In this document: in pieces, positions 33,669 through 42,706 of the stretch
How positions within the stretch are numbered: the stretch's first letter is position 1
Layout: each line of letters starts with the position of its first letter
Translations under genes and position numbers: made by a program
The notes under the pieces: generated by a model
Told to the model about the DNA's origin: nothing
The model's input: only the letters and a program-made list of their open reading frames with translations
The model's database searches: none
Assembly (NCBI GenBank): GCA_050289805.1
Contig: JBNKGL010000006.1
Coordinates: 140,971-204,970 of the forward strand
From: JAUILA01 sp050289805
GTDB taxonomy: Bacteria; Bacteroidota; Bacteroidia; Cytophagales; Cyclobacteriaceae
Length of the DNA: 64,000 bases
Direction of reading: 5' to 3'

Positions 33669-34856
33669 ATGAAACATTTGTTGATTATCATATACCTTTT
33701 CATCTTTTTTTCATGTTCAACACAACATGAAGGTCAGGAACAAGGGAAATCCGATCCTGTGATCATGGCGTATTATGTTCCTGAACGGGACTACAAACCC
33801 GATGAGATCCCCGTTGAAAAGCTTACCCATATAATTTATTCCTTTACCCATGTGATTGAGGGTGAAATGAAATTTGGCAAACCCGAAGTAGCAGGGCCTA
33901 AGCTCGAGGCACTCGTCCGTCAAAAAGAACGTAACCCTGATCTGAAGGTGATGATCGCCTGTGGAGGGTGGGGGGCCGACGGGTTTTCAGATATGGCCCT
34001 GACGGAAGAAAGCCGGTCGAAGTTTATAAGGAGTGCCCATGACTTCATTGAAAAATACCAGCTCGATGGCATGGACATGGACTGGGAATATCCGGGGATT
34101 TCCGGTGCCGGGACCATGGCCCGTCCGGAAGACACAAAAAATTTCACTGCCCTGATGAAGGGTCTTCGTGAAATGCTCGATACTTTCAATACGCCCAAAA
34201 TACTCACATTCGCAGCGGCGGGTTGGAAGCGGTATTACGATCATATTGAGTTGAACGAAGTCATGAAATATGCCAATTACACCAATGTGATGACTTATGA
34301 CCAGGTATCCGGCGTTTCAATCTATACGGGGCATCATACGCCATTGGGCAATGTAACAAGCGAACAAATTGCAGGCACACCATTTCATGATCACCTGGAT
34401 AGTCTTTTCCAGGCAGGGGAAAGCCCTGATCCCAATCCCGAGTCTGTCGAAAAAATTGTGGAATTCCTGATCGGGGAGGGAGTCGATCCCGGGCAGATTG
34501 TGATCGGATCAGCCTTCTACGGACGGGCATGGAAGGGCGTGCCTCCGGATAACCTCGGACTGTACCAGCTAAGCGGCGGCCTTCATATCGGCTGGAGTGC
34601 CTACCATCATATAAGAAAGGTGTTTGAACCAGATACAAATTATACCCGCCATTGGGACGAGTTGGCAAAAGCACCTTATATGTACAGCGCGGCCGACAGT
34701 ATTATGATCTCCTATGATGATACCGTTTCTGTGGCAATGAAGACCCGTTATGCCATGGAGAAGGGTCTCGGCGGCATTATGTTCTGGGAACTGGGCAATG
34801 ATACAAAAGAGGAGGGAAGTTTACTTGATGCCATTTTTAATGCGGCAAGTGAGTGA
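33669..34856 (+). CDS. GH18 chitinase-like lipoprotein
   Basis: A 395-residue lipoprotein (signal FIFFSC, Cys16). A single GH18 TIM barrel carries IMAYYVPERDY (strand 1), LKVMIACGGWG (strand 3) and the catalytic motif DGMDMDWEY with Glu140 as the proton donor. MTYDQVSG follows, and LGGIMFWELGNDT closes strand 8. The family uses substrate-assisted hydrolysis of chitin or related GlcNAc polymers. There are no chitin-binding modules. It is divergent from the GH9-like gene, 157 bases away, so the pair may share a control region. Confidence 0.92.
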   Translation: MKHLLIIIYLFIFFSCSTQHEGQEQGKSDPVIMAYYVPERDYKPDEIPVEKLTHIIYSFTHVIEGEMKFGKPEVAGPKLEALVRQKERNPDLKVMIACGGWGADGFSDMALTEESRSKFIRSAHDFIEKYQLDGMDMDWEYPGISGAGTMARPEDTKNFTALMKGLREMLDTFNTPKILTFAAAGWKRYYDHIELNEVMKYANYTNVMTYDQVSGVSIYTGHHTPLGNVTSEQIAGTPFHDHLDSLFQAGESPDPNPESVEKIVEFLIGEGVDPGQIVIGSAFYGRAWKGVPPDNLGLYQLSGGLHIGWSAYHHIRKVFEPDTNYTRHWDELAKAPYMYSAADSIMISYDDTVSVAMKTRYAMEKGLGGIMFWELGNDTKEEGSLLDAIFNAASE

Positions 34857-34930
34857 TCCTTCCAGATAAAACCAGGCTATAGCTTATCAAAAATTCCAGA
34901 ATTCATTTTTATAAATGTTGAATATTTATT

Positions 34931-34949
34931 TACTTTGTAATTCAAAGTA
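34931..34949. promoter_or_regulatory. Perfect TACTTTG-N5-CAAAGTA palindrome (operator-like)
   Basis: Seven-base arms, TACTTTG (34931-34937) and CAAAGTA (34943-34949), are separated by TAATT. The left arm forms part of TTACTTTG, close to the Bacteroidota -7 consensus, so a bound repressor would cover the promoter. It lies about 100 bases upstream of the small membrane protein gene at 35050. Confidence 0.6.
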
Positions 34950-35049
34950 CTTTTAAATAACATTGAAAGTGAATATAACCATTTAAACTGTTCATCTTTT
35001 CAATGGTGGCTTGGGTAATCCCGATGAAATGGACTTTAAATTTTAAAAT

Positions 35050-35355
35050 ATGAATACAATGACAACGACACACAAGAACAGGCGACTGCTGATTATATTG
35101 GCGTCTGCCTTATCACTGCTGCTCATCCCGTTGATTGGCATGCAGTTTTCATCAGAAGTAGACTGGTCTCCTTTTGACTTTGTGATAATGGGTACACTCC
35201 TGGCCGGAGTCGGAATCCTGCTTGAAGTAGTGTTGCGAAAGGTTACCAAAACTGAAAACCGTATTGCACTAATAGCAATTCTACTGATTGCCTTCCTGCT
35301 TATCTGGGCTGAACTGGCAGTAGGAATATTCGGAACTCCCTTTGCGGGGAGTTAA
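35050..35355 (+). CDS. Small three-helix membrane protein
   Basis: A 101-residue inner-membrane protein with three hydrophobic helices: RLLIILASALSLLLIPLIGM, FDFVIMGTLLAGVGILLEVV and IALIAILLIAFLLIWAELAV. Basic residues (THKNRR, RKVTKTENR) fit a topology with the N-terminus inside. Similar short proteins are common in Bacteroidota without assigned function. The operator-like palindrome upstream suggests it is under dedicated control. ATG at 35059 is an alternative start. Confidence 0.72.
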   Translation: MNTMTTTHKNRRLLIILASALSLLLIPLIGMQFSSEVDWSPFDFVIMGTLLAGVGILLEVVLRKVTKTENRIALIAILLIAFLLIWAELAVGIFGTPFAGS

Positions 35356-35382
35356 AATACCGGTCAGATACCTATGATATCA

Positions 35383-36429
35383 TCAGTTTGATCTCAGGGA
35401 ATTCATATCGATCACGAACCGGTATTTCACATCCGATTTCATTACACGGTCCCAGGCATCATTTATTTCATCCATATTGATCATTTCAATATCTGAAACA
35501 ATATTATGCTCTGCGCAGAAATCCAGCATTTCCTGGGTTTCTTTGATTCCGCCGATCAAGGATCCTGCAACATTTTTCCTTCCGAATATGAGTCCCATAC
35601 TATGGACATCCACCGGGGTTGCGCCTACCAGCACCATGGTCCGGTCGTTTTTAAGCAGCGGCAGGTATGGATTAATATCATGTGCGACAGGAACAGTATT
35701 TAACAGAAAATCAAAAGATCCTGCATGTGCGGCCATTTGATCCGGGTCTGTGGAAACAATCACGTCGCTCGCTCCCAGTCGTTTGGCATCCGCCCCTTTT
35801 TCGGGCGAAGTCGTGATCATGATGACTTCAGCACCCAGGGCAGCGGCGAATTTGACGCCCATATGACCCAGTCCGCCCAACCCGATCACACCAACCTTTT
35901 GGCCTGGTCCGACTTCCCAGTGTTTAAGAGGTGAATACGTGGTGATTCCGGCGCATAGCAACGGGGCGACTGCTTTTACATCAAGCTTGTCGGATACTTT
36001 CAGCACGAAATAGTCGTTCACAACAATCTGCGTTGAATACCCACCGTGTGTAACACCGCCCATTACGGGATCCGGACTTCCATATGTCATGACCATACCT
36101 TTCATACAAAATTGTTCAAGGTCATCTTTACAGGAAGCACATTCACGGCATGAATCCACCATACATCCTACGGCCACCAGGTCACCAACCTTGTGATTCG
36201 TTACTTCAGATCCTATTGCAGTTACATGTCCCACAATCTCATGCCCGGGCACAATGGGATACATCGACATTCCCCAGTCATTATGTGCTGTATGAATATC
36301 ACTGTGACAAACACCACAGTAATCGATCTCAATTTTTACATCGTTGGGCCCCACTTCCCGGCGATCAAAGTCAAACGGTTTAATTTCTTCGGTAGGACTG
36401 TATGCGGCGTATCCTTTGGTGTTGCTCAT
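35383..36429 (-). CDS. Zinc-dependent NAD(P)H alcohol/aldehyde dehydrogenase (YahK/Adh type MDR)
   Basis: A 348-residue cytoplasmic medium-chain dehydrogenase. The catalytic zinc site is in CGVCHSDIHTAHNDWG and VPGHEIVGHV. The structural zinc site has four cysteines in DSCRECASCKDDLEQFC. The Rossmann motif is GVIGLGGLGHMGVKFAAALG. Overall it matches cinnamyl-alcohol-dehydrogenase-like YahK, which reduces aldehydes with NADPH (family knowledge). It stands alone on the minus strand. Confidence 0.93.
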   Translation of the reverse strand: MSNTKGYAAYSPTEEIKPFDFDRREVGPNDVKIEIDYCGVCHSDIHTAHNDWGMSMYPIVPGHEIVGHVTAIGSEVTNHKVGDLVAVGCMVDSCRECASCKDDLEQFCMKGMVMTYGSPDPVMGGVTHGGYSTQIVVNDYFVLKVSDKLDVKAVAPLLCAGITTYSPLKHWEVGPGQKVGVIGLGGLGHMGVKFAAALGAEVIMITTSPEKGADAKRLGASDVIVSTDPDQMAAHAGSFDFLLNTVPVAHDINPYLPLLKNDRTMVLVGATPVDVHSMGLIFGRKNVAGSLIGGIKETQEMLDFCAEHNIVSDIEMINMDEINDAWDRVMKSDVKYRFVIDMNSLRSN

Positions 36430-36551
36430 GACGGGATTGGGTTTGTGTTTTAAGAATTTATTAAAGTGTCTGAAAATAAGAATTTTGCACGTGGTATCAA
36501 CAGGATTGAATTAAAATAATTTTCACATTTTCATCTTTCATGATCCCTGTG

Positions 36552-37085
36552 TTACGTGTGTTCCGAACTCATCTTTCTCAAACCAAAGAAGCACATGTAT
36601 ATAATGGTTAGCGAAATGATGATGTTAACCACATTGATGCCCGCCTGAAGCTTCAATGTCATGGCAATCGTATAAAAAATAGTCCCTGAAATCAGTATGA
36701 TCCCTGTCCAAAGGGGGAAGTAATTTCGTCGCAATACCGCAATACCAAAGATGATAAATCCCGACAGGCTTAAAAGACCAGGTATTTTATAAATTGGGTT
36801 CAACTCGATAAACTCTGAAACGGTTAATCCTGAATTCAGCACCTGGACAGGAAAATAAGCCAGCGCGAAATACGTGATTGAAATCAGAAATGTCCCAAGA
36901 AGGCTGGGCAGGTTTTTGTTTTTTGACTGACAAAGATGCAATCCCCAGATACCGACACCTGCGAGAATATGGTAGGCGGATGTGAGGTAATAAACTGCAG
37001 CATTATAGCCCTTCCAAATTTCAATTATTTCCGAAACCATCCACAGGGTAAATGCCGCAATAGCGATATAGAGTAAATATTTCAT
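36552..37085 (-). CDS. Multi-pass membrane protein, function unknown
   Basis: A 177-residue protein with about six hydrophobic helices, for example YLLYIAIAAFTLWMVSEII and PGLLSLSGFIIFGIAVL. There is no signal peptidase site. Short loops carry few charges. The layout resembles small DUF-type integral membrane proteins of Bacteroidota. No domain is recognised and there is no operon partner. Confidence 0.65.
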   Translation of the reverse strand: MKYLLYIAIAAFTLWMVSEIIEIWKGYNAAVYYLTSAYHILAGVGIWGLHLCQSKNKNLPSLLGTFLISITYFALAYFPVQVLNSGLTVSEFIELNPIYKIPGLLSLSGFIIFGIAVLRRNYFPLWTGIILISGTIFYTIAMTLKLQAGINVVNIIISLTIIYMCFFGLRKMSSEHT

Positions 37086-37265
37086 GTCAGTTGAATAACT
37101 TTTTGAACCGGTAATATAGGGAGATTTATTTTTGCATTTCAGACCTTTTCAGCCAGGTCTCCACGCATTTAATTTCCAGTTATTTTTCGTATATTTTCAT
37201 TGGTTTGGCGTTCTCTGGAAGCCGGGATTGTCGGATCAATTAAACCCTTAACCAACCATACACCA

Positions 37266-37880
37266 ATGTACCAATTTAAAACGCAGGCAATGCTTGTAAT
37301 CTGTGTGATTGCGGGCATTTGCATTACCAGTTGTAATCAACCGGTAACCGAAACACAAGCAGCAGAACCTGAAATGACTACACAGGATTATATTCTGAAG
37401 GGCAAACATCTCACAACCATCGGTGGCTGCCAGGATTGTCATTCACCCAAAATTATGGAAAACGGAGGGATGAAATTCGATGAATCCAGGATGCTCTCCG
37501 GACATCCGCAGGATTCACCGTTGCCTCCAATTGATACGAAATCGCTGGAACCAGGAAACTGGCTTTCGTTTTCTCCCGACCTCACCGCATTTATCGGCCC
37601 CTGGGGAATGTCCTTTGCAAGGAACCTTACCCCCCATGAGACGGGGATAAAAGGGTGGACGGTAGAGACCTTCATTAAGGCCATGAGAACCGGCAAGCAT
37701 ATGGGCGTTGAACAGGGAAGGCCTATTATGCCACCAATGCCATGGGAAATCCTGGGCGAATTGCCCGACGAAGACCTCAAGGCGATTCATGCATACCTGA
37801 TGTCCATTCCCCCTGTTGACAACTATGTTCCAGACCCCAAATCACCAGATGAGGTAATGGAAATGGCAGCCAGTATGTGA
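37266..37880 (+). CDS. Monohaem cytochrome c lipoprotein
   Basis: A protein of about 204 residues. ATG at 37266 starts a lipoprotein signal (AMLVICVIAGICITSC, Cys23); the longer frame back to 37200 lacks this. A haem-binding motif GGCQDCHSPK sits near residues 53-62, with the distal Met likely in RPIMPPMPWEI. The C-terminal helix EDLKAIHAYLMSIP is typical of class I cytochrome c. It probably carries electrons in the periplasm from a dehydrogenase. A terminator follows the stop. Confidence 0.88.
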   Translation: MYQFKTQAMLVICVIAGICITSCNQPVTETQAAEPEMTTQDYILKGKHLTTIGGCQDCHSPKIMENGGMKFDESRMLSGHPQDSPLPPIDTKSLEPGNWLSFSPDLTAFIGPWGMSFARNLTPHETGIKGWTVETFIKAMRTGKHMGVEQGRPIMPPMPWEILGELPDEDLKAIHAYLMSIPPVDNYVPDPKSPDEVMEMAASM

Positions 37881-37906
37881 AATGCATACTGCCTGTTTAC
37901 ATCATG

Positions 37907-37933
37907 AACCCTCTTTTTTAAGAGGGTTTTTTT
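37907..37933 (+). terminator. Rho-independent terminator
   Basis: AACCCTCTT and AAGAGGGTT form the stem around a short T loop, followed by a T tract. It lies 27 bases after the cytochrome stop. Confidence 0.88.
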
Positions 37934-38053
37934 CTTATCATGTATACCGTAGATGGAGGCTTGAAATTGGCTGACGGATGTTCATTTTTTTCCAATCATT
38001 TGTCATACCGAAACAGGTCAGTTTTTGCTAGATTATTTTCAAATTGGATCAAA

Positions 38054-38536
38054 ATGAACACATCATCAACAAAATCCGGAAAAACGAGAACCAGTAAGAC
38101 TACTCGTCCGGAAAGTAAGGGTATGGCGCGCATTTCGCCGGAGCAAATGTATTACATGAGTGAGCATTGGTTATCTGATCTGAAGTTCTATGAGGATGAA
38201 CTGGGATTTCTGCAGATACTGATAGATAAGTATTTAATGTGGTTAATCGATGATAAACACATTGAAGATACGCGCGTGATGGTCTCACAATTGCACGAAA
38301 TGGAGAAAGAACGTGCTCAGATAGAAAGCAGGCTTCGGATTCATTTTCAACATATTGAGGAAATCATTGAAAATCCATTCTCGCACGACATACAAACATG
38401 CCGGGATGAACATGCCGCTCTGGAAATCAAGTTATCTGAATACATGAAAAAATTCAGGGAAATGAAATTGAACATTTTCAGGCATACTGAAAAGATAATG
38501 GAATCGGAGAAAGCAACACACCTGTTGTCCCGGTAA
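38054..38536 (+). CDS. Coiled-coil cytoplasmic protein, function unknown
   Basis: A 160-residue protein from ATG 38054. The longer frame back to 37940 begins right after a terminator and is not supported. The first 35 residues are basic and Ser/Thr-rich (TSSTKSGKTRTSKTTRPES). The rest is two long helices with heptad pattern (MSEHWLSDLKFYEDELGFLQ; KLSEYMKKFREMKLNIF). No catalytic motif is seen and I recognise no family. A DNA- or membrane-associated scaffold is possible. A terminator hairpin follows. Confidence 0.7.
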   Translation: MNTSSTKSGKTRTSKTTRPESKGMARISPEQMYYMSEHWLSDLKFYEDELGFLQILIDKYLMWLIDDKHIEDTRVMVSQLHEMEKERAQIESRLRIHFQHIEEIIENPFSHDIQTCRDEHAALEIKLSEYMKKFREMKLNIFRHTEKIMESEKATHLLSR

Positions 38537-38560
38537 AGAGTTTTAAATTTGGAATCAAGG

Positions 38561-38589
38561 AAAAAGCAGCGCTAACAGCTGCTTTTTTT
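38561..38589. terminator. Bidirectional Rho-independent terminator
   Basis: AAAAAGCAGC, a seven-base loop and GCTGCTTTTTTT. It separates the coiled-coil gene from the convergent ThuA gene and can act on both. Confidence 0.9.
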
Positions 38590-38598
38590 GTCTTCAAT

Positions 38599-39438
38599 TT
38601 AAAAGTTCCGGATTACAGCTAATTCAAGCATTTTAACATATCCGGGGTTTTGCCAAACAGCAGCATTATGGCCCATGGATGTGTAGAATGTCCGGCCCTG
38701 ACCGACGGTTCCATGCCAGGCCACAGGATGTGACTTGCCCATTCCGAAATCCTTGTCGGTCATCCAGAGAATATTGCCGCTGGCGGAGATTGATTCTCCA
38801 TCAATCGTATAGAGAATTTTGAAACCGTTTTCTTTCGGGTTTTCAAAAAATACGTACCATTCATCGGTCTGATTCCATTCAGGCATAAGCCCTGTCGATG
38901 TAGTATCCTGCAAAACAACCGTAGCTTCCTGAAGCTGTGGATTCAGGGAATGGTGTGAAAATTCAGATCCGAGCAAATTAGATTTATACCATTCCCAATG
39001 ATGAGAATCATCCCCCGCTCCATGAATACCTATCAGTACACCTCCATTTTCCACATAGGATTCCAGGGCTTTGCGCTGATCATCATTCAACACCCGCCCG
39101 GTGGAATTATTGAATATAACCGCATCAAATCCTGATAGCTGAGATGGGTTGAAAATTCCTCCTTCTTCAGTATGGTACAGGTACCATCCGTTTTTATCTG
39201 CTAACTCCTGAAATATCTTCTGGCCGGCATCAATGGATTCACCGTGTCGGAATCCGGTGGTTTTTGAAAACAGTAATATGCTCAGCCGATCATCCGGTAT
39301 CGTGATAGCAGGTGCTTCAGTTTCATAAAAAACAGGGAACCCGTACTTTACCTTATAAATAAAAATACCACCTCCGGCGAATACCAGGATAAGGAGGGAT
39401 AGCAATACCCATAATATAATCTTCAGGAATCTCGGCAT
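38599..39438 (-). CDS. ThuA-domain protein, membrane-anchored
   Basis: A 279-residue protein with one N-terminal transmembrane anchor (ILWVLLSLLILVFAGGGIFIY) and a periplasmic ThuA domain with a class I amidotransferase-like flavodoxin fold. Landmarks are ILLFSKTTGFRHGESI, FDAVIFNNSTGRVLN, VLIGIHGAGDDSHHWEWY, TDEWYVFF and PVAWHGTVGQGRTFYTSMGHN. ThuA is linked to trehalose and other disaccharide use, with no settled reaction. The gene is nine bases from the upstream quinone-oxidoreductase-like gene, so the two are likely co-transcribed. Confidence 0.9.
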   Translation of the reverse strand: MPRFLKIILWVLLSLLILVFAGGGIFIYKVKYGFPVFYETEAPAITIPDDRLSILLFSKTTGFRHGESIDAGQKIFQELADKNGWYLYHTEEGGIFNPSQLSGFDAVIFNNSTGRVLNDDQRKALESYVENGGVLIGIHGAGDDSHHWEWYKSNLLGSEFSHHSLNPQLQEATVVLQDTTSTGLMPEWNQTDEWYVFFENPKENGFKILYTIDGESISASGNILWMTDKDFGMGKSHPVAWHGTVGQGRTFYTSMGHNAAVWQNPGYVKMLELAVIRNF

Positions 39439-39446
39439 TTCAAATG

Positions 39447-40430
39447 TTAAAATGACTTTTCGTCAAAGATACGAATCACCACTTTCCCTGTATGCAGCCC
39501 TTCCCCAAAATAACGGATAGCCCAGGGAATTTTGTCCATAGTGTACGGTCCGTCTATGATACATTTCAGTTTGCCTTCTTCATAAAGACGATTAATGTGA
39601 TCAAGGTCTTTGTTCGCCTCCAGCATAACCAATTTTACGCGTTTACGACTGAACAGGGAGATCAGCGGATTTGTCACCATCGTTTCAAAAATGCGATTTA
39701 AATATCCTCCAACGGTGACATATCGTCCTTTATCTGTTAATGAACGGAGAAAACTGAAGGAAGAACGCGTCGTCCTGGTATCCACGATCAGGTCATATTT
39801 CTGACCGTTACGTGTGAAATCCTCCCTTTTATAATCGATCACATGATCGAAACCCATGGCTTGCATTTTTTTAAGTTTTTTTCCCGTATCAACCCCGGTG
39901 ACTTCCGCATTATGAAGCTTTGCTAACTGAAGTGCGTAAAAACCTACTCCTCCACCTCCTCCATTGATCAGTATTTTCATTCCATCTTTAATCTTGCCGT
40001 AGTCGTAAAGCGACTGATATGCCAGCATTGAAGCATGTGAAATGGATGTTGCTTCCACAAAGCTCATATGATCCGGCATTTTGGAGAAAGCCTTTTCATT
40101 GACGCAGGCATATTCCGCAAACGTTCCGAATCCGAATTGGGAAATATCTCCATAGATTCTGTCTCCAATCTTGAATCGACTTACATCAGGACCAATTTCC
40201 TCAACCACTCCCGAAAGCTCCATGCCCGGAATAGGCCATTTTGGTTTAGAAACCCCGAACAAGAGTCGGTAAATTTTAGGCTGCCCCCTGACCATTGCCC
40301 AGTCATAGTCATTAATAGCAGTGGCCATTACTTTGACAAGAACCTGATTGGATGCAGGAACAGGTTTAATGGCATCCTGCAACGTAAGATCTTCAGGCTT
40401 GCCATAACCAGACAGGATGAAAGCTTTCAT
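39447..40430 (-). CDS. NAD(P)-dependent MDR oxidoreductase (zeta-crystallin/quinone oxidoreductase type)
   Basis: A 327-residue cytoplasmic enzyme without catalytic-zinc cysteines, so it belongs to the quinone-oxidoreductase side of the MDR family. AFILSGYGKPEDLTLQ opens the protein, AINDYDWAMVRG and PGMELSGVVEEIG follow, and INGGGGGVGFYALQLAK is the nucleotide-binding loop. VDTRTTRSSF and GRYVTVGGYLN are typical of this clade. It probably reduces quinones or enones with NADPH. It lies just upstream of the ThuA gene in the same direction. Confidence 0.9.
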   Translation of the reverse strand: MKAFILSGYGKPEDLTLQDAIKPVPASNQVLVKVMATAINDYDWAMVRGQPKIYRLLFGVSKPKWPIPGMELSGVVEEIGPDVSRFKIGDRIYGDISQFGFGTFAEYACVNEKAFSKMPDHMSFVEATSISHASMLAYQSLYDYGKIKDGMKILINGGGGGVGFYALQLAKLHNAEVTGVDTGKKLKKMQAMGFDHVIDYKREDFTRNGQKYDLIVDTRTTRSSFSFLRSLTDKGRYVTVGGYLNRIFETMVTNPLISLFSRKRVKLVMLEANKDLDHINRLYEEGKLKCIIDGPYTMDKIPWAIRYFGEGLHTGKVVIRIFDEKSF

Positions 40431-40597
40431 AATATTGAATATTAATAAAGAAAGATGGCTTCACTTAGCAATTTTGGATAAACGGGTGCGTTTGCAGATA
40501 AAATCAATGAATCAGACAAGTCAGGTTTAATCCTTCTGTGACAGAACACTTTCTTATATTCCACGTAAAACCAATTATTAAAAGCTATTAATTTTTG

Positions 40598-40605
40598 TAT
40601 TTTTG
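40598..40605 (+). promoter_or_regulatory. -7 element TATTTTTG placed four bases before the amidase ATG
   Basis: TATTTTTG matches TAnnTTTG exactly and is followed by TTCC and the ATG at 40610. Transcription would begin at or inside the start codon, so the message is probably leaderless. No clear -33 element is visible. Confidence 0.5.
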
Positions 40606-40609
40606 TTCC

Positions 40610-41650
40610 ATGGCACGCAGATTTTTTGGCGCCCTGGTGGCTGCTCTTGTACTTGTCATTCCTCATTACCTTTTCCCTCAGGAGGTAATTCCGGATACCG
40701 TTGTCGCTCAGACCGGGGAAGGAATTTTTGCTATTCTTCGGCGAACTGATCGTAATCCTGCCAGTTATCTGCCCGACTTCATTGCGTTGAATAAGGATAA
40801 GCTGGGTACCGACAGCAGCCTTGTAAAAGGTCAGTACTACCTTATACCACCTCTTCCAGAAAAAAAGGAAACCGAAAAAGAAGTGATTTCAGCTCCGAAA
40901 GAGTCTGCAAATTCAATGTTGGAGCCGCTCTTTGGACCAAAATACAAGACCATAACGAAGAAGGACGATCAGTTGAAAGGGGCGGTCTATTATCTTGTTG
41001 CCGGTCACAGCGGTCCGGATCCGGGCGCTATCGGACAATATGGTCCATATGAACTAAGCGAGGATGAATATGCATATGATGTGACGCTTAGGCTTGCCAG
41101 ACGTCTGATGGAACATGGTGCGACGGTTTACATGATCGTGCGTGATGAGGATGATGGCATCCGCGATGAGCCGATATTGCCATTAGACAACGATGAGCGC
41201 CATTACCCCGACAAGGAAATTCCCTACAGCCAGCGTTCTAGGCTTCGTGAGCGGGTTGCAGTTGTCAATGACCTTTATGCAAAACATCAGGGTGCGTATC
41301 AGCGAATGCTGGCAATTCATATCGACAGCCGAAGCAGGGGGGAGAATATTGATGTATTTTTCTATCATCACATGAATAGCGTGAATGGCAGAGCGCTGGC
41401 ATCAAGTATCCATGAAACTTTTACAAAGAAATATAACCGGCACCAGCCAAACAGAAATTATTATGGTTCTGTGAGCTCGCGAAGCAGCCTTTATGTGGTT
41501 AAATACAGCTATCCTCCAACTGTATTTATCGAACTTGGGAATATTAAGAATGAAAAGGATCAACGCCGGTTTGTCCTTTCAGACAACCGCCAGGCACTCG
41601 CAAACTGGATCGCGGAAGGGATTATTACGGATCGGAATTCACATAAATAG
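40610..41650 (+). CDS. N-acetylmuramoyl-L-alanine amidase (amidase_3) with LysM-like domain
   Basis: A 346-residue exported cell-wall hydrolase; ATG 40610 gives a signal peptide (MARRFFGALVAALVLVIPHY). Residues about 30-85 are LysM-like (GEGIFAILRRTDRNP, VKGQYYLIPPL). The amidase_3 domain has the zinc ligands His in VAGHSGPDPGAIG, Glu in SEDEYAYDVT and His in LAIHIDS, with the catalytic Glu in VFIELGNIKN. It would cleave the bond between muramic acid and the stem peptide in peptidoglycan. The variant AGHSGPDPGA replaces the common DPGHGG. A near-leaderless promoter configuration is present. Confidence 0.9.
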   Translation: MARRFFGALVAALVLVIPHYLFPQEVIPDTVVAQTGEGIFAILRRTDRNPASYLPDFIALNKDKLGTDSSLVKGQYYLIPPLPEKKETEKEVISAPKESANSMLEPLFGPKYKTITKKDDQLKGAVYYLVAGHSGPDPGAIGQYGPYELSEDEYAYDVTLRLARRLMEHGATVYMIVRDEDDGIRDEPILPLDNDERHYPDKEIPYSQRSRLRERVAVVNDLYAKHQGAYQRMLAIHIDSRSRGENIDVFFYHHMNSVNGRALASSIHETFTKKYNRHQPNRNYYGSVSSRSSLYVVKYSYPPTVFIELGNIKNEKDQRRFVLSDNRQALANWIAEGIITDRNSHK

Positions 41651-41755
41651 TCTGCATAAACAATTCATCTTAAATCGGTGTAACTTCTAAAAAAGTTGCA
41701 TATTGAAATTAGGGATTGCAGTGATATCTGAACCCACGATGATAGCGTCATACAG

Positions 41756-42601
41756 GTGAAAAAACTAAAAGCCTATTTGCTTGAAGAAGGCCGGCAGCTC
41801 ACCCGGCCGGAACGATTCCATGCCATTTGGATAACAATGGCGTTCATTTTTGTTTTTCTTCTCTTTTTTCAACCGTTTGGAGTCAACAATTACGATCCCT
41901 CGGAACGTATCCGGTGGCAATTTGTCTATGCACTGGCAATCTTTGTTGGTGGTTCCGGGTTAATTTTGATATTGAATGAAGTCCTTCTTTTTCCTCTGTT
42001 CAGGCCTTCACACAGAATCGGGATCATAGTATGGACCCTCTGGAATTACATTTTACTTGCCACAAGCTCTTTTTTGATTTACAATATCCTGGGTGAGTGG
42101 CATGACTTCAGGTGGAAGAGTTATGTTGAATTTCTGATCAATTTTGCTGCACTCGGCATGCTGCCGCTCGCTGGAATTTTTATTTATCTTTTTATTACCT
42201 CGCTTAAGGAGTCGCTGTCGGCAGCCTATCATTACAGGAATGATCAAATCAATGGGGATGATATTATCCGTATTGTAGCAGAGAATGACAGGGATACGAT
42301 GGTCATGAAGCTGCGTAATTTGTTGTTTATCGAATCTGCGGATAATTATGTGGAGATATATTATTTGGAAGATGATCTGACTCGTAAATCCATCATCCGC
42401 CAAAGCCTTAAATCGATTGATGAACAGGATATTCATCCGGCACTATTCAGATGTCACAGGTCCTATATGATTAATCTTTTTCATGTCGATCGCGTGGAGG
42501 GAAACCGGAATAAACTTTCCGTAAAGCTTAATCATTACCCCACTGTTTTCCCAGTTTCAAGAACAGCTATTGATGCCCTGATGGAACGTATCGAAAAATA
42601 G
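41756..42601 (+). CDS. Membrane-anchored LytTR transcriptional regulator
   Basis: A 281-residue protein with about four N-terminal helices (WITMAFIFVFLLFFQPFGV; FVYALAIFVGGSGLILILNE; further pairs to about residue 150) and a C-terminal LytTR DNA-binding domain. The LytTR landmarks are LLFIESADNYVEIYY, RQSLKSIDEQ, FRCHRSYMINL and VFPVSRTAIDAL. There is no receiver domain, so sensing must happen in or near the membrane. The start is GTG at 41756. The following membrane protein gene is 105 bases downstream and may be its target or partner. Confidence 0.9.
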   Translation: MKKLKAYLLEEGRQLTRPERFHAIWITMAFIFVFLLFFQPFGVNNYDPSERIRWQFVYALAIFVGGSGLILILNEVLLFPLFRPSHRIGIIVWTLWNYILLATSSFLIYNILGEWHDFRWKSYVEFLINFAALGMLPLAGIFIYLFITSLKESLSAAYHYRNDQINGDDIIRIVAENDRDTMVMKLRNLLFIESADNYVEIYYLEDDLTRKSIIRQSLKSIDEQDIHPALFRCHRSYMINLFHVDRVEGNRNKLSVKLNHYPTVFPVSRTAIDALMERIEK

Positions 42602-42706
42602 CTTACCGTTTATCCCAAATAGCTCAAATTCATCCCAGAAGCCACTTTTTCTGCAACTTCTATTCGCGGAATTCGATCATTAGGTCATAACCAAATAACA
42701 ACAACA

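Noticed and set aside
37940..38053. N-terminal extension of the coiled-coil protein
   Set aside because: It begins directly after a terminator, lacks conserved pattern and has no start signal; ATG 38054 fits better.
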